A stretch of 64,000 nucleotides of DNA from Auricularia sp. M13 (GCA_037042915.1 CM073194.1:1240001-1304000); one strand, 5' to 3'. Counted from the first letter of the stretch, positions 22,727 through 35,958 are shown. Notes: generated by a model from the sequence alone, not told the origin. Made by a program: numbers and translations.

Positions 22727-24998
22727 ATGAACCTAGGGAATATACAAGAACTTGGCATACCCGTTTCGCCAGATATGTGCAGATTGAGGCGCCCCTTCAT
22801 ACAGTGCGTACTACAGACACTGTATCGTCATATCGGGATTGATCGTGGGCCTAGAGTCCCGAGTGTTGCTGTACCCATCGCGCCAGGCCCAGCTACATTG
22901 ATGGACAAGGTTTACACGGGGTCAGTGGAAGCCCAGTCATATGATGAAAATCTCAGCCTGATTCGTTGTCCATATCGTAAGACATGCAGCCACCCTTGGA
23001 TGGACGGTCCATATCCATCCGGATGGCAGCGTCTATCTGCATCACAGCCAAGAACGCACTGTCGTCGAGTATCTCAGCAACGAACAGGAATTCGACACGT
23101 ACATTGCGACGGTCACCGCAGGAATGCTCAGGTTGAAGCAGGCGCTCGACTACACCTATCCAGGCGAGAATGAACAGCACCAGGAGCTTAGGGACTCGGA
23201 GCTCTTTCTCCGAGTTGAATCTGCCTCACAGCTACCTCGCTATTACTTCTCTAACTGGAATCTGCGCACCGTCTTCTGGTTGCAGGAGCACACACTCGAG
23301 CGACCGTTTTCGTCCGTCTCTCAGCTCCGTAAGTCCGGAAAAAGAACATCGAGCCGATCGATTAACACTCAAATGCAGAGTACATGCTCCAGTTTCAATT
23401 CTGGGAACATGTTGAACGGTGAGACTCTGTGCCTGCATTCGGATGCGCCCAGTGCTGACATGAACCCTCATAACTCAGTTTTCCCGCGCACAGGCCGCTT
23501 CCCGAGGGGGCGTGGGACCAATTGAAAAGCTTGCTTACATATCAAGTCATTGGTGAGCAGGCCGTATTTGTGCTGCAAAACTCTCATTGCCATTAGACGC
23601 GAGCACAAACTCACTGAGCACCGCGCCGTACGGCGCAAACGATGCTACGTTGTTTCTCCGAGCGCTGGAAGGCAGACAGGCAGGATCGCAATATGTGGAC
23701 GAAGCATTGAACGCGTCTGTTGGTCAGTCATATTGTCATATCACATTTATATCGCGTCTGACTTGTCCTGAGCTCGGCTCTGGGGAGAACAGTGTGAGTG
23801 TCACGTGACCATTATATCACACTTGGGCTCTGATGATAAATGTTCGGGTTTTAGGCAAAATACGCTCACATAACCTGCACGGAGGAGCTCAGGTGCGGAT
23901 TGAGCGCACTGAGCGCCGCGGTATGAACGAGCAGGAGCCGCCGCACCGGTTGCTTCAGCTCGTCGGTCTCCTCCTGCTCTTCAACGAGCCGCACAGCTTC
24001 TACCAGAGCCTCACCGAGGTATTCATTGACGAGGTTATGTATGAGAGGTTTTGGAAGTCGCTGTATCAAGATACCCTGCGCGAAGAGTGGAAGGATCATG
24101 CATTCATGGTCCGTGCTCTGTGATTGTGTCGGCGTCTGGAACTCCTGCTGATCGACTTTCACAGGCCACCGTAACTCTAGCGTGAGTAAAACAGTTAAAT
24201 ATGAGCTATATACCCTCATTTGACTCGCGTTTCAGCGCAAATATGGCATTCCTCACCGTTGGGAATGTCGGCGGCAATGGAAATGGGAACAACGCACTAT
24301 CGCCTACCTCTCAGATGCTCAGTCTCTGCTCTACTATGTTCTCGATTGGCTCGATTGTTATCGGAAAGTCGCTACCCAACTTCCATCGGCGGTTGCAACG
24401 TTGCTCCGCCATCGAAGCAGTGCGTATTCTGCTTGAGCTCTTCGAGTTCACTTTCGAGCATTTCTTCGTACCCGCTGACGTTATGTCGACGTTCCAGACA
24501 GATTATATGACGTCTTTCAGCAAGCGCCAACGTAACGGCCTGTACAAGCTCGCGATGCTGTTCAGTCTTCCGTTTGCTCTGTTCATGTGGTCCCTGGCGC
24601 TTTTCGTCGCAGCGCTTTTGAGCTTCGCGTTTGAGCGTTGGATGTGGGCCACTGGCATGCCCGTTGTGCTTGTGTCTGCCGGGATACTGGGTATTCTGAT
24701 GTTTTCCCTGCTGTTTTTGAGGGCAGAGGGGGCACATCTCTTCATCCTGGCGGATCATGGCGCCAGCAACACGATTCCTCAGGATGGTCGATCTATTCGA
24801 CAGCGATGCGAGGGAGCCGTAGAAGCACTGCTCCTGAGTGCGGTGCGTCTACGGCTGGGCCAGAGGACGGAGCGTGCGGCGAGCCCACAGAGCGAGGTGA
24901 CGTTTGTAAATGTGGAGAACTTGCCTCAGGTCCATCGGCTCGACAACATACCTTCTCCCACCGGCAATCAACGCTACTCGGGGGAACAGATGGTTTGA
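22727..24998 (+). CDS. WW-like domain protein with two C-terminal TM helices, copy A
   Basis: Member of a family I know from Agaricomycete genomes; function unknown. Ten exons: 22727-22803, 22855-22920, 22982-23328, 23379-23418, 23479-23552, 23597-23722, 23855-24108, 24165-24181, 24236-24419 and 24498-24998, 561 residues. A WW-like strand pair starts about residue 56 (WTVHIHPDGSVYLHH), a second aromatic block is NWNLRTVFWLQEHT, then come FQFWEHVE, a helical middle with the MNEQEPP and EPHSFYQSLTEVF segments, and two membrane helices about residues 408-432 and 443-465. The C-terminal tail is polar. Its paralog at 33435-35958 has the same exon sizes for seven exons, which supports this model. 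Intron 9 (78 nt) is stop-free and could be read through. Confidence 0.8.
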
Positions 24999-25735
24999 AG
25001 TTGCTGAAATCACTGACGAGCGCAAATGTACAATAGATTGTTAGTTGATGCACTGCGGATCTCATGGCCTTGTGCAACAGTTGTGGCTAGTTGTGAGCAG
25101 AGATTGAAGCCTCGTTGTGGGCTTAAGCAACATCACTGGTGACTGAGATGCTGTACACCTTCAGCACTGGTTCTGTTGGTTTGATGTGAAGCTCAACCTA
25201 GGGGTATCGCAACGAGCTCGCGACAGCTCGCAACAATGCTTGCAATGAAATGTTGCCGTGTCATTGTCACCAGCTCGCACATGCTGGGGAGATGTCAGGT
25301 CTTGCCGGTGTGCGTCGCGTGTTCGCTTTCGGGATGATGTTCTTGTCGGTTCTGTAGTCTTGGTCGTGGTCGGGTTATGTTGTAGTACCGTATTCGAGTT
25401 TGTATTGTGTCTTGCCAGGGCACATATATCTTGAAAAGGCGCGATTTTTCAGGCGTGTTGATTTCGAGTGCTTGCCAGACACCATCTCATTTGAGCGAGT
25501 TGACACCCCGACAGCCTTCTGTGGTGGGTGCAGTGCTCGTACCGTGTGAGCGTGTGCAATGAGGTGAGGAGTTGGAAAGAATCCAAAAGCTGAGATAGTG
25601 GCATGATAAGGTGTGTCCTCTATGTGGGCATGCTCGAGGCCAAGATAAATCCCCAAAAATCGCAATGAGGCAGTGAGTGGCACGGATGAGAGGCGGAACT
25701 TCGGCAGCAAACCCTCTTGCTTCTTCGTTTTGCTC
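24999..25735. other. intergenic region
   Basis: About 0.74 kb between WW-like copy A and the RING-H2 gene, both on the plus strand. No gene is supported. Confidence 0.5.
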
Positions 25736-28700
25736 ATGGCCACCGTCGACGCTCTTAGACTTGAGCTGGCTGAGGGCGCAACGGCGCCATTCAACAAGCG
25801 GTCTTTTGCGCAGTTTGGGCTTGAAATTGACGAAACTGAGGCCACCTCGTCGTCAGCATCAAGCGCCGGCGCCAGCTCTAGTGGCGCCGCAAGCTCGTCG
25901 CAGACGTCTGCCGCGTCTGCGAGCTTTTCGGGGCCCTCGACGGTTTCAGCGATGGCCAGCAGCTCTCCAGCTGGCCCGAGCGAGCCCAAGCGCGCCCGTG
26001 GTAACCCGGACGCCATTCGCGGTGCGCTCAGGATCGATGTGGCCGGTTCAGCTTCATCGTCGTCGGTCGCGGCGTCCTCATCGTCTCTGGCGGCTGCAAG
26101 GAGTCGTTCCCGGGCGCATTCGTCGCCGAGCAGTGCCTCGCCGTCGCCGTCGCAGGCTGTGGGCCCGTCGGCCGCTTCCGGGCTCATTGCTTTCTCTGCC
26201 AGTGCCACCGCTTCGGCCTCGTCGTCATCAGCGCTCGTGCCGCCTGGTCGCCGCCGGGTTCGACGAACGCACCGGTCTGCTACCTCGACAACGCCAACAA
26301 ATTCGATGCCCCGGCCCGTGCTTGAACTCTCGCTTCCGGAGATTCCGAGCTTGTATTCGCTCGAGCCGTTCATCGACCAGCAGCAGCATCAGGCTGCGTC
26401 CCAGGACCCGGCTTTACTGGCACCAGCGCAGCTCTGGGCCGCAGACGTGCTCACGGCCTCGCCATCACCCACGCCAACGCCTGCTGGCTTTCGTGGTGAT
26501 CCCTTGATCGAGATCCCATCGGACCCGATGCTCGTAGACGGCGACAGCCATGTACGCTGTGCCCTTTCACGCTGGCTTTCTGCTAACTGCTCTGCAGACG
26601 AACGGGCCCGGCCTTAACCTTGCGTTGGGCTTCACGGAGCGCACCGACCTTGATCTTCATCTGCCCGCCTTGGACGCCATCGTGCGCACCCGCGACCACT
26701 GGCATCACCAGCACGATATCTCGTCATCTTCGAGCTCTTCGCCGTCTCTTGTAGCGGACACACGCCCAGCCACGCCGCCCGTGTTGTCGCTCTCGCTCGA
26801 CATCAACATTTCCACAGATTCGCTCTTTTCAGACCTCGGCAGCGACCAGGCGCGAGCACAACCACCAGCGCCTCAGCCGCCGCCTCGCTTCGACGCTTCA
26901 TATCGTCTGCGCCAGCGGCCGCAAGAACTTGCCGATGATTTGCCGTTGCCATCTCCGCCGCTGCGCCCCGTAGTGCCCGCGCGTCCACCACGCAGTGAGC
27001 TCGTGCGATCTGGCTTCTGGTCTTCTGGCGTGCGTGAGCGTCGCCAGCCACAACAACCCCCGCCGCCTGTGCCGGCGTTGCCCATTATGGCCGCGCCGCT
27101 ACAAATGCCCGATGCGGAAATTTCCCAGCCACAGCCTCAGGAAGCACAGGAGGAAGAGCTCGAGGAGCCGCTGCCCATTCCGCGCTCGCGCGACCGTCTG
27201 CACCTTATCCAATCTGGCTTCTGGAGCTCAGGCAGGCGAGAACGGCGCGAGAGGGATCGTCTGAGGGATCCAGCGCAGCAGCCACCCCTGCCTCAACTGC
27301 CAGGGTCGTCTGCCCAGCCTGAACAAGAACCCATACAGGAGCCTGAACCGGTGGCTGGGTCCTCGAGCGCCGCGGCAGAGGCTGAACAGCAGCAGCAGCA
27401 CGAAACTGCAGGTGCGACAGAATCTGAAGCGGCGGTTAGTCGGCGCGAGCGCTTGCATAGGCAGCGCTCGGGCTTCTGGAGCTCAGGCTATCGCGAGCGC
27501 CGGCAACCGCGTAACATACCACCGGTACCGCCCATGCCCGACCCGCCTGTCCTGCCGCCACCTATTGTGACCACGCATGAGCCGTTGCTGCCGCCCATCT
27601 CGTCGAGCAGGAGTCTGCGGGATTCTTTCCCGCAGTCGTCAACGTCTATGCGGGACTCGCTTCCGGCTGACTTTAGACAACGCATCCATAGCCCCGCAAT
27701 GCACACGGCCAGCACAACAGGAACGTGGGACCCTCTGGCGTCGCCTCTGCGGCCCACGCCTACGACGCACACGCCGCCGCGTTTGGATTTCGACATCACG
27801 CCTTCGTACCTGGCCTCTCTGCCCGGTCCCTCGCAACGCGTACGCGACTCGATGCCGCCGTCGTTGCCCATGCCGCTCGATCTTCCAACTTCCATCGAAC
27901 TCCCGCCTATGATCCCACCTCCGGACTTTTTGACGCCGCTGTCCACCGAACTCGATTCTGATCCGCTTGAGCGTGAACACGAGCACGAACAGGCTGAACG
28001 GGCCCCTAGCCCACCTGCTGACCGCTCGGCCCCGGTGCCGCCTTCGTTGCCCCCTCTCAACCTCGGTGATCTTGCGATGGAAGCCAACAGCAGCAGCACG
28101 TCCGGCGCGCGCAATCGCGCGTCCGACCCTGGAACGCGCAGTCTCGGCGTGTCGTCCTCGCTGTCCTCACCCACCTCACCGCTGCGGTCCTCGCGCTATT
28201 CTCATAATCTGGGTCTGCTCGATTTGTCGCTTGACGAGCCCTGGAACGGGATCGCCAACTCGCTGCGGCTACCCGCCGAGCCCGTGCTGCAACCGCTCAC
28301 GGTTAGCTTGTCGCCGCGCTCGAGCATGTCGCTGTCGAGCGAATCGAGTCCGACTGGCGCTCGGCACTCGCTGCAGCGTGCCTCGACGTTCAGTGCGCAG
28401 CGCAACAGCCTGGGCGAGGGCCCGTCGGGTGTGCGCCACTCGACTAGCAGCTTCCACACTTCGCGGTTGTCGATGGCAAGCAATACTGCTCGCCACTCGA
28501 GCGGGTCGATGTTTTCCGGTCAGTCACACTCACGGCCGCCTCTGCCGTCGCGCCCGTCGTCGTCGGGCAACGGTGCGTCCAGTGCGACGACCGCAACCCT
28601 CCGACGCAGCCAAAGCGGTCGTCCTATGGGCCCGCGGGACGCTGCGCCCACTGGGTCGAGCTTCCCGTGGTATTCCGGCTCTGGTAGCTCAGGCATGGCT

Positions 28701-30767
28701 GGACCCTCGCGCTTTGCAACGCCGCTTTCCCTCTCGCGCGCGTCGCCCGCGCCTCCCGCTGTCACGCAACTTCAACACCCACAAGGTCAAGAATGGGTGC
28801 CGGCGTACAATCCTGACGAGGATGACAGCCACAGCGGCAGCGATTCGGACCGCGACGGCGACCGCGCAATGCATCGGCCGCACGCAGTCAATGCCAGGAG
28901 ACGGATGGGCACGCGTAGCCCGACGCCGATGGACATCGACCATTCGCCTGGGTTATCGCATTTGACGCTTGCGCCGATGACGCTGCCCGCACGGCGCTCG
29001 CCAAGCCCGCAGAGACTGCATCTGCCGCTTCCGCTCATGCCCACTGCGCGCCCGCGGTTCTTCGGCGAGAGTGCGAGCTCTGGTACGGTGCCCCGTTTGG
29101 CCGACAGATTCGGGGAGAGTTCGAGTTCCCGGTTGGAGTTGCCCGCGCTCGGCCATGCGTCGAGCTCCCGGTACCCTTCGGCGACGGTAGCGTCGACAAG
29201 CCGCCGCGCGCCGAGCCCTGTGCGCAATGCGCGCCCGCTCCTGTCATCGCAGGCGCTGCGCACGGCATTCCACCCCGTCCGACCTGCTGCACCGTCACAT
29301 TCGCGCTCGTTCTCTGCGTCGTCGTCCAATCCCACCAACAACGGGGAGAGCACGACTGCTGCTGCCACGTCCAGCCGGCGGGTCGTTGCGCCGCCCAGTT
29401 CCAACAACAACAGCGACAGCGGGACTGCAACGGCCGCGTCTTCCCGTGCTCGGCTGCCGCCCAGCTCGTTCCACCCTCAACCGCTTCCGGCGCGGCAGAG
29501 GACAGTGAGCTCCAGTCGTGCACACGAGCCCGTGGCGCCTACATTGCCGCAGCTGGATTTCGCGAGAGGAGAGAGTAGCAGTGTATGTGTGCACTTTCTT
29601 GTTCGTGAGCTCGATGTCTGACGTTTATTTTGCAGAGCTCGACGCATAGACACAGCATGCACGCCGCGTCGACGCCATCCGTGCAGCAGACGCACATTGG
29701 CCTCGCGCCGGCACAGCCGACGCCGCCGCTCGTATCTCGCAGCAGACGCGTCGTTGTACGGCAGTCTTCGGAGGATTCAATCTCAGGAGATAACTCATCC
29801 AGCGACGCACCGACCAGGCTGACCAGGCTGCTGCACGACCACGCGGTCCATGATGCGCCAAGCCGTCTGAACAGGCTGCTGCAGGACATGTCGTCCAATG
29901 CCGGGTCCGGCTCCGGCGCGACGACCACAGAACGGTGGGGAGAGTCACAGTTTGCGCTCGGACGCCCCACCGTCCACTTTTCGCCGCGCAGGACGAGGAG
30001 ACGCGATGCCGTGGATGATCATGGGCTCACGTCGCCCACTGCTCCGAACGCTGCCCCTGGCCCTGGAACGCCCGGTGCGTCGGGAAGGCTATGGGGCGTG
30101 CCTAGGATGAATCGCGGGGACTATATCGTGAGACTTTCTCGTCATAGATTTTATGGACTGTCGCCGACTGATGGAATGTTCGCATTTTACAGGATGATGC
30201 AACGTGGGACCCATCGTACGAGAACCTCATGCGGCTTGCGGCGCAGTTGGGCGAGGCGAAGCCCAAGGGCGTCCCTGCGAACATTATTGCCAATTTGCCG
30301 AGCGGGATGTACAAGGACTTTGCAGATGCTGAGGGCGATTCGCGCTGCCCTATTTGTCTCGAGGACGTGAGTCTCTGATTTTTGTCTGTTTTCCAGGTCA
30401 CATACTGAGCGTGGTGCTCTTTGCAGTACTTACAAACCGACGAGGTTATGCGGCTCACCGAGTGTCCTCACTGGATGCATAAAGGCTGTCTGCAGGTGTG
30501 TATTGCGGTTTGCGACTTGTGCTGGCTCTAACGAGCACTCGTCAGCAATGGCTCCACAACGCGCGCTCGTGCCCGGTTTGTCGCATGCGTGTGAACGTCG
30601 TGCGCTATTCGTGCGGATCGACCTCTGCAACGGAGAGCATGATGGAGGCCGGGCCCAGCCATCTTGCGCAGCGTCGCGCATTGACGTCACGTTTCATCCA
30701 GGAAAGCCGCAATATCAACGTGCGCATGATGCATGCCGATGTCCATGGTTGGCCGTCCATGGAGTAA
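25736..30767 (+). CDS. large disordered RING-H2 protein, probable E3 ubiquitin ligase
   Basis: Six exons, 25736-26551, 26598-29582, 29636-30127, 30193-30366, 30427-30495 and 30546-30767, encode about 1585 residues. Nearly all of the first 1430 are low-complexity Ser/Pro/Arg/Ala. The only folded part I recognise is a C3H2C3 RING at about 1483-1524: CPIC, then CPHWMHKGC, then CPVC (spacing C-x2-C-x15-C-x-H-x2-H-x2-C-x10-C-x2-C). RING-H2 domains recruit E2 enzymes, so ubiquitin ligase activity is expected. The disordered part holds three copies of SGFWSSGxRERR (coded near 27005, 27211 and 27467), which look like binding motifs, and a repeated RLxRLLxD motif (27-29.9 kb). The Met at 25736 is the first ATG in frame. 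No membrane segment is seen. Confidence 0.85.
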
Positions 30768-31649
30768 ACCTATCTTTCTGCTGTCTTCGCATTGATAACA
30801 TCACAACACATGCTGTCCCGCTCGCCCGGTATGCGTTCAATCCAGTTCGCCCTCTCTGTCTTTTCCGAGGTTTCCAATCTTGGCTGGGATTTCAATCTGG
30901 TGGCAATGTATTTTATGTACTCCCAGTCTCTCGCTCTCACTCTCTACCGTACATTACTTGCAACGACCATGAGACGCTGTTTCCTTTTGATGGTTTTAGG
31001 CTCGGGAGAGAATCCGTGGACTGGTATGGCCTGGCGCGAAGATGAATAGTACATGTCGAGCTGGTGTTTTGCTCTACGTCTCATTTTTGGTCTCCGACGT
31101 TCGTGCTCATACGCGGGCGACGACATGGGTGCCTCTTACTTACAGCGCAAATGTGGCCCGGCCTTGCAAGCGTGTTTCTGCCACTGGTTACTCCAAAATC
31201 GTGCTCTGTGACCTCGGGCATAGCTTACGGCGTATTACGAAGTATTTCCTGGAAAACGTGCGCGGCGCATGCATGTTGGCAACTCCATTGGCTCATCCAT
31301 AACCGCCCATCATATTCCTCCCCTGTATTTGGAGGGTGATGCATCATTGAGCGCGCGTTCATGCTGACTTTCCGGCTAAAAGCAATGGACTTGAACGCAA
31401 GGATGGTTACATATGACGACCGCAGCTGCTCACTTAGGTCTCAGTGCGTCTCATTCTACAAGCGGGTTTATTGGTCAGTGAATCTGTCAGTGTTGGCTGA
31501 CGGGCGGGCCCCAGTGACGCCGTAGTCACGGCCATTCTTGCCCGCAATATCCCAGATCTGTATCGTGAGCGCTGAGAATCGGCCATCCGCCCGTGGCGCA
31601 GTGTATAAATGCACACGCACCCCATCTCTATCACGGTATCGCACGTACA
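30768..31649. other. intergenic region with GH71 promoter
   Basis: About 0.88 kb. A TATAAAT box at 31604-31610 lies 40-46 bp before the GH71 start codon. No other feature is supported. Confidence 0.5.
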
Positions 31650-33280
31650 ATGCTGCCTCAGATATCTCTGATCTTGATTTGCGCCTCACTGGGTGGTGCG
31701 TCCGTGTTTACTGTCTCGACTTATCCGTGCTGACAGGCACTTCTGCTCACTAGCTCTCGCGCAGACGGTCGATGCATCCACTCTGACCGGGAAGCTCGTC
31801 TATGGCTACCAAGGCTGGTTCCGCCGCCCTGGCGAGACGCCGTCGAACAACATCCACTGGTCGACCGACGGAAACACGCCAAATGCCAATACCAGTGCGC
31901 CGAACTCACGCATCCAGCATGACGCCTCTCGCTCAATCCTCTCACTGATTCCTAGTCCGCATTGAGACATGGCCGGATGTGTCGCAATTTCCCCAAGGTA
32001 CTGTTCACGCATAATTCTACGCCGCTAATGGCTTCTCATGCGTATCAGAGTGTCTATTTGACACCAACCTGAGATTTCCGAATGGCACGACGGCGCAGTT
32101 GTACACTTCCACGTGCGATGGCGTCGTCGACACGCACTTTCGATGGATGCAGGAAAATGGACTGGACGGCGTTTTTGGTTCGTCTACACCAGCCCGATGC
32201 AATGCAGTCATGCTGACGCAGAGCAGTGCAGCGCTTCTTTCCCTACCCGGTCAACAACCCTGACTTCACAGTAGTAAGTGTGGCTTATATCTGTACCCGT
32301 GACGCCCGACAGTGAGTCATGCGAAATTGCAGCTGTTACAAACGATCCGCGCGAAGGCAGAGAAATATGGCCGAGTCTTCGCAGTCGAGTACGACCTCAA
32401 CGGCGGAGAGAACGTGGGATCGCTGCTGACTTCACAGCTACACGACGACTGGGTCAACCTCACGGCTTTGGGCATCATTGACTCACCTGCATACATACAC
32501 CACAACGGTAAACCGGTCGTGGAATTCTGGGGACCGAGCGTCGTATCGGGCGTTAGTGGCCCTCAGGTAGAGAACCTCATTGGCACGTTTCAGCAGGAGC
32601 TCGGAGCATATGGTGAGTTTTATTCTCCGGGTCTGCGCACGGCACATCCTGATTTGCATTGTGCAGTCATTATTGGCGTGGGTCACTGGTGGAGAGATCT
32701 GGTAAACGAAGGGAGCGAGTTCACGCCGTCCTTCATGATGACGGACGCATTGATGCCCTGGCCGGTCGGGGGGTACAACTTCCAGTCTTACCCGGACCAC
32801 CATCAGAACGTCGTCCTCCCGGATATTGCGTAAGTTCACACAAGTTCACCCGCTCGTAGAACTCAGCCCCTCTTCTTCGGTAGGTTGACGAATCAGTGGG
32901 GCGTGGACTATGCGCCCGTCATCTTCCCCGGATCCAGCGACGCAAAGGACGGCACGCCAAACGACACGCCGCGATTCCAAGGCCAATTTTACACGGAGCA
33001 GGCGAACCTCCTCATAGGAGACAAGCCTATCTTTCTATTTTCTGCCATGTGGGACGAATTCGATGAAGGTGGGCCCTGTGCCTCCGTTGACGCACCCCGA
33101 GCTGAAATTAGGACAGGCACAAATGCAGTGGCGTTCCTGCCCAAGGCCGAGCTTCCATCCGCCAGATATCAATTCGTTGGGCTGGATCAGGAAGGACCGG
33201 TGGGAGATAACACAAACTTCTACTTGACGCTGGGTACGAATGTAACGAGGCAGCTGCGCGCTGCGTGGGGTCTCCCATGA
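31650..33280 (+). CDS. secreted glycoside hydrolase family 71 alpha-1,3-glucanase
   Basis: Mutanase-type enzyme cleaving alpha-1,3-glucan of fungal walls, used in wall remodelling or attack on other fungi. Nine exons, 31650-31695, 31754-31894, 31956-31997, 32049-32177, 32227-32277, 32313-32612, 32667-32829, 32884-33068 and 33117-33280, give 406 residues, a single catalytic domain without a carbohydrate-binding tail. The signal peptide (MLPQISLILICASLGALAQ) is completed across intron 1. Family landmarks in order are KLVYGYQGWF, IRIETWPDVSQFP, THFRWMQENGLDGVFVQRFF, FAVEYDLNG, GVGHWWRDL, QSYPDHHQNVVLPDI, VDYAPVIFPGSS and FSAMWDEFDEGTN, where the conserved acidic residues sit. It converges on WW-like copy B, with only about 150 bp between the stops. 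Confidence 0.92.
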
Positions 33281-33434
33281 ATGAAAGAGGCATCTTACTC
33301 GTGACATGTATGTAATGACTAGCTGCGACGAATACGAAAGTAACCATGGCCGTCGCGAGAGATCGAGGTGCTCTGATAATTCAATTCTCCTAATTGTGGT
33401 CCACAAAATTGTAGTACACACTGTGCTGCTTCTG

Positions 33435-35958
33435 CTAGACCATCTGCTCCACCGAGAGACGTCGGTCATCGCTAGGAGGGTCATCGACCTGAGGGTCCGC
33501 AGACTCGGAGCGATGTCTGTCCTGAGTTAGAGAAGGAACGACTTGCAGCTCTTGGTCCTGCCGAGAGACCTCCGCGCCCTCAGCCTCCCCCTGTCTCTGC
33601 GGGACTTCCGCGAGCTGTTTTCTCAAGCCCGACCAGAAACGGAATGTATGTCGCATTCCCTTCCTGATTAGGAGAGAAAGCGCCCCCGTCAGCCTCCAGA
33701 TCGATTCGTCCTGAGACTCCTCTGGCTTCACATTTGCCAGGATGAGTATGTGAGCCCCCTCTCTCCTCAGAAAGAGTATGCAAAACATCAAAACAGACAG
33801 AACGCCAGCCGAAATAAGCGCTACGGGCATTCCTGTGACCCACATCCATCGCTCGAACGCGAAGCTCAGTAGCGCGGCGACGAAGAGCGCGAGCGACCAC
33901 ATGAACAGCGCGAACGGGAGGCTGAACAACATGGCGAGCTTGTATAGGCCATCTCGGTTACGCTTGCTGAATGCGGTCATGTAATCCGTCTGAATTCCGA
34001 CCGCAGGTGAGACTCCGGGCAACGGGAAGAGGGGAAAGTGAACTAACAGCTTCGATGGCCGAGCAGCGTTGCAGCCGCCGGTGGAAGTTGGGCAAAGACT
34101 TGCCGATCACGATGGAGCCGATGGAGAGCATCGTCGAGGTGAGACTGAGCATTTGCGAGGTGGGCGACAATGCGTCGTTCCCGCTTCCGTTGTCGCCGAC
34201 ATTTCCGACGGTGAGGAATGCCATGTTGGCGCTATCATTCAAGAAGTCCGTCAGATTCTTAAACACACTCCGATTGCGGTGATACGTGCGCGAGAGAAAC
34301 GGTAGCCTGATGCATTAGAAAATTCAGTGAAAAAAAGCCGCGGGTGGCAGTCAAATTACTAACCATAACCGCGTGATCCTTCCACTCCTCGCGCAGGGTC
34401 TCGTGGTACAGAATCTTCCAAAACCGCTCATACATAACCTCGTCAACAAAGACCTCCGTGAGACTCTGGTAGAAGCTGTGCGGCTCGTTGAAGAGTAGGA
34501 TGAGGCCGATGAGCTGAAGAGACCGGGTGGGAGGTTCCTGCTCATTCATGCCGCGGCGTTCCGTGCGCTCAATCCGCACTTGCGCTCCCCCGTACAGGTG
34601 GTGACAGCGTACTTTACCTAACCGACCAACTCTCAGGCCAATTAGTAATTCGAAGTTACGTGACACTCACACTGTTCTCCCCACAATCGAGCTGCGGGGG
34701 GCAGAGTCTCAATGGTAAAGCAAACAGGTCTGGCAACAGAATTGAACGGACCAACTGAGGCATTCAACGCGTTGTCAATGCCGCTTGCATTCCCCCGTCG
34801 GCCTTCTAGCGCTCTGAGAAACAGCGTGGCATCAGCCGCACAGTATGGCGCGGTGCTCAGCGAATTGGTGCTCGCGTCTGCCGTCCTTGGCTGAGAGTTT
34901 GCCACTAGGTGCAGGGTCTACTCACCGATGACCTGGTACGTCAACAAGCTTTTCAATTCTTCCCAAGCACCCTCAGGCAGGGCCCGATGCGAGGGAAAGC
35001 TGCGAAAGGTTACTGTGAGCAAAAAGTAATCATAGCTTTACGAATCGAGTGGGGGCCTCACCGTTCAACATGCTCCCAGAATTGGAACTGGAGCATATAG
35101 ACTGCATATACATTTTCATCAGCCAGCCACTGGAATGCCAAGTTCCTCCGGACGTACGAAGTTGCGAGACAGACGAAAACGGGCGCTCCATCGTGTGCGG
35201 GTGCTCCCAGAAGACGGTGCGCCGCCCCCAGTCTGCAATATAGTAAAACACGTCGCCAGACCTCTTGTCCCTCCGTAGGAAGAGTTCGAGGTTAGTGTGG
35301 TCCTCCGGGAATTTCTCGCTGAGGTACATCCGCATTGCGAGCAGCCTCGGCGTCAGGAACAGGATGTCGTCATCCAGAGCCTCTTCGTCGTCCTGATACT
35401 CGACAACGGCGTGATGCTCGCTGTTGTGCAGGTACAAGCTGCCGTCCGGATGGACCTTTACGACCCACCGCAGCCTGGCCGTTGCTTCGCTGAGACGTTG
35501 GAAGCAGGATAAGGAACTATTTCTGCTGTTAGCGATGTCGCTCACCCAATGTACATCTGGGCATCCATGGTCGCTGGGCCGGGATTCAGGGACAGAGACA
35601 CACTTGGAACACTGTGCTATGCATCAGTTTACTATTATCCGCGGGCTTGGCGATGCGACACGCACTGCATGAAGGGACGCCGCGACCGGCACATATCAGG
35701 CGAAATGGGGGTGCCAACTGTTAGCTGCAGTCCCGCTGGTTCGATCTCGCCCTCCGAGTCTGGGGCAACACCGCCAGAAGCTGCAGCTGTGAAATCGGAA
35801 TCTTCGCTCGTATTTCCAGTGGTCGCGGCACCGGGCCCAGTCCCTTCGCTCGCAGTAGTCGTAGCTAAGGTGGACTCTTCGCTGGCCCTGGTCGCAGAGC
35901 CGGGCTCTTCAGTCGCACTCGCGCCAGTGGCTCCAATCGCCTCATGCACGGTGACCAT
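33435..35958 (-). CDS. WW-like domain protein with two C-terminal TM helices, copy B
   Basis: Inverted paralog of the gene at 22727-24998. Ten exons: 35958-35666, 35611-35546, 35489-35158, 35101-35062, 34999-34926, 34877-34752, 34617-34364, 34305-34289, 34231-34048 and 33989-33435, 646 residues. Exons 2, 4, 5, 6, 7, 8 and 9 have exactly the sizes of copy A (66, 40, 74, 126, 254, 17 and 184 nt). The N-terminus is longer, with about 70 acidic/Ser/Thr/Ala residues. The WW-like part is WVVKVHPDGSLYLHN; the two membrane helices lie about residues 477-500 and 511-533. Intron 8 (34288-34232) begins GC rather than GT; copy A has GT at the same place. The C-terminal tail is longer and Gln/Glu/Asp-rich. 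Function unknown. Confidence 0.8.

Noticed and set aside
25375-26373. 332-residue minus-strand open frame
   Set aside because: It lies opposite exon 1 of the RING-H2 gene and is a Ser/Ala-rich mirror frame; the plus strand has the domain and splice logic.
27488-28174. 228-residue minus-strand frame
   Set aside because: Antisense to the large RING-H2 exon, low complexity, no independent support.
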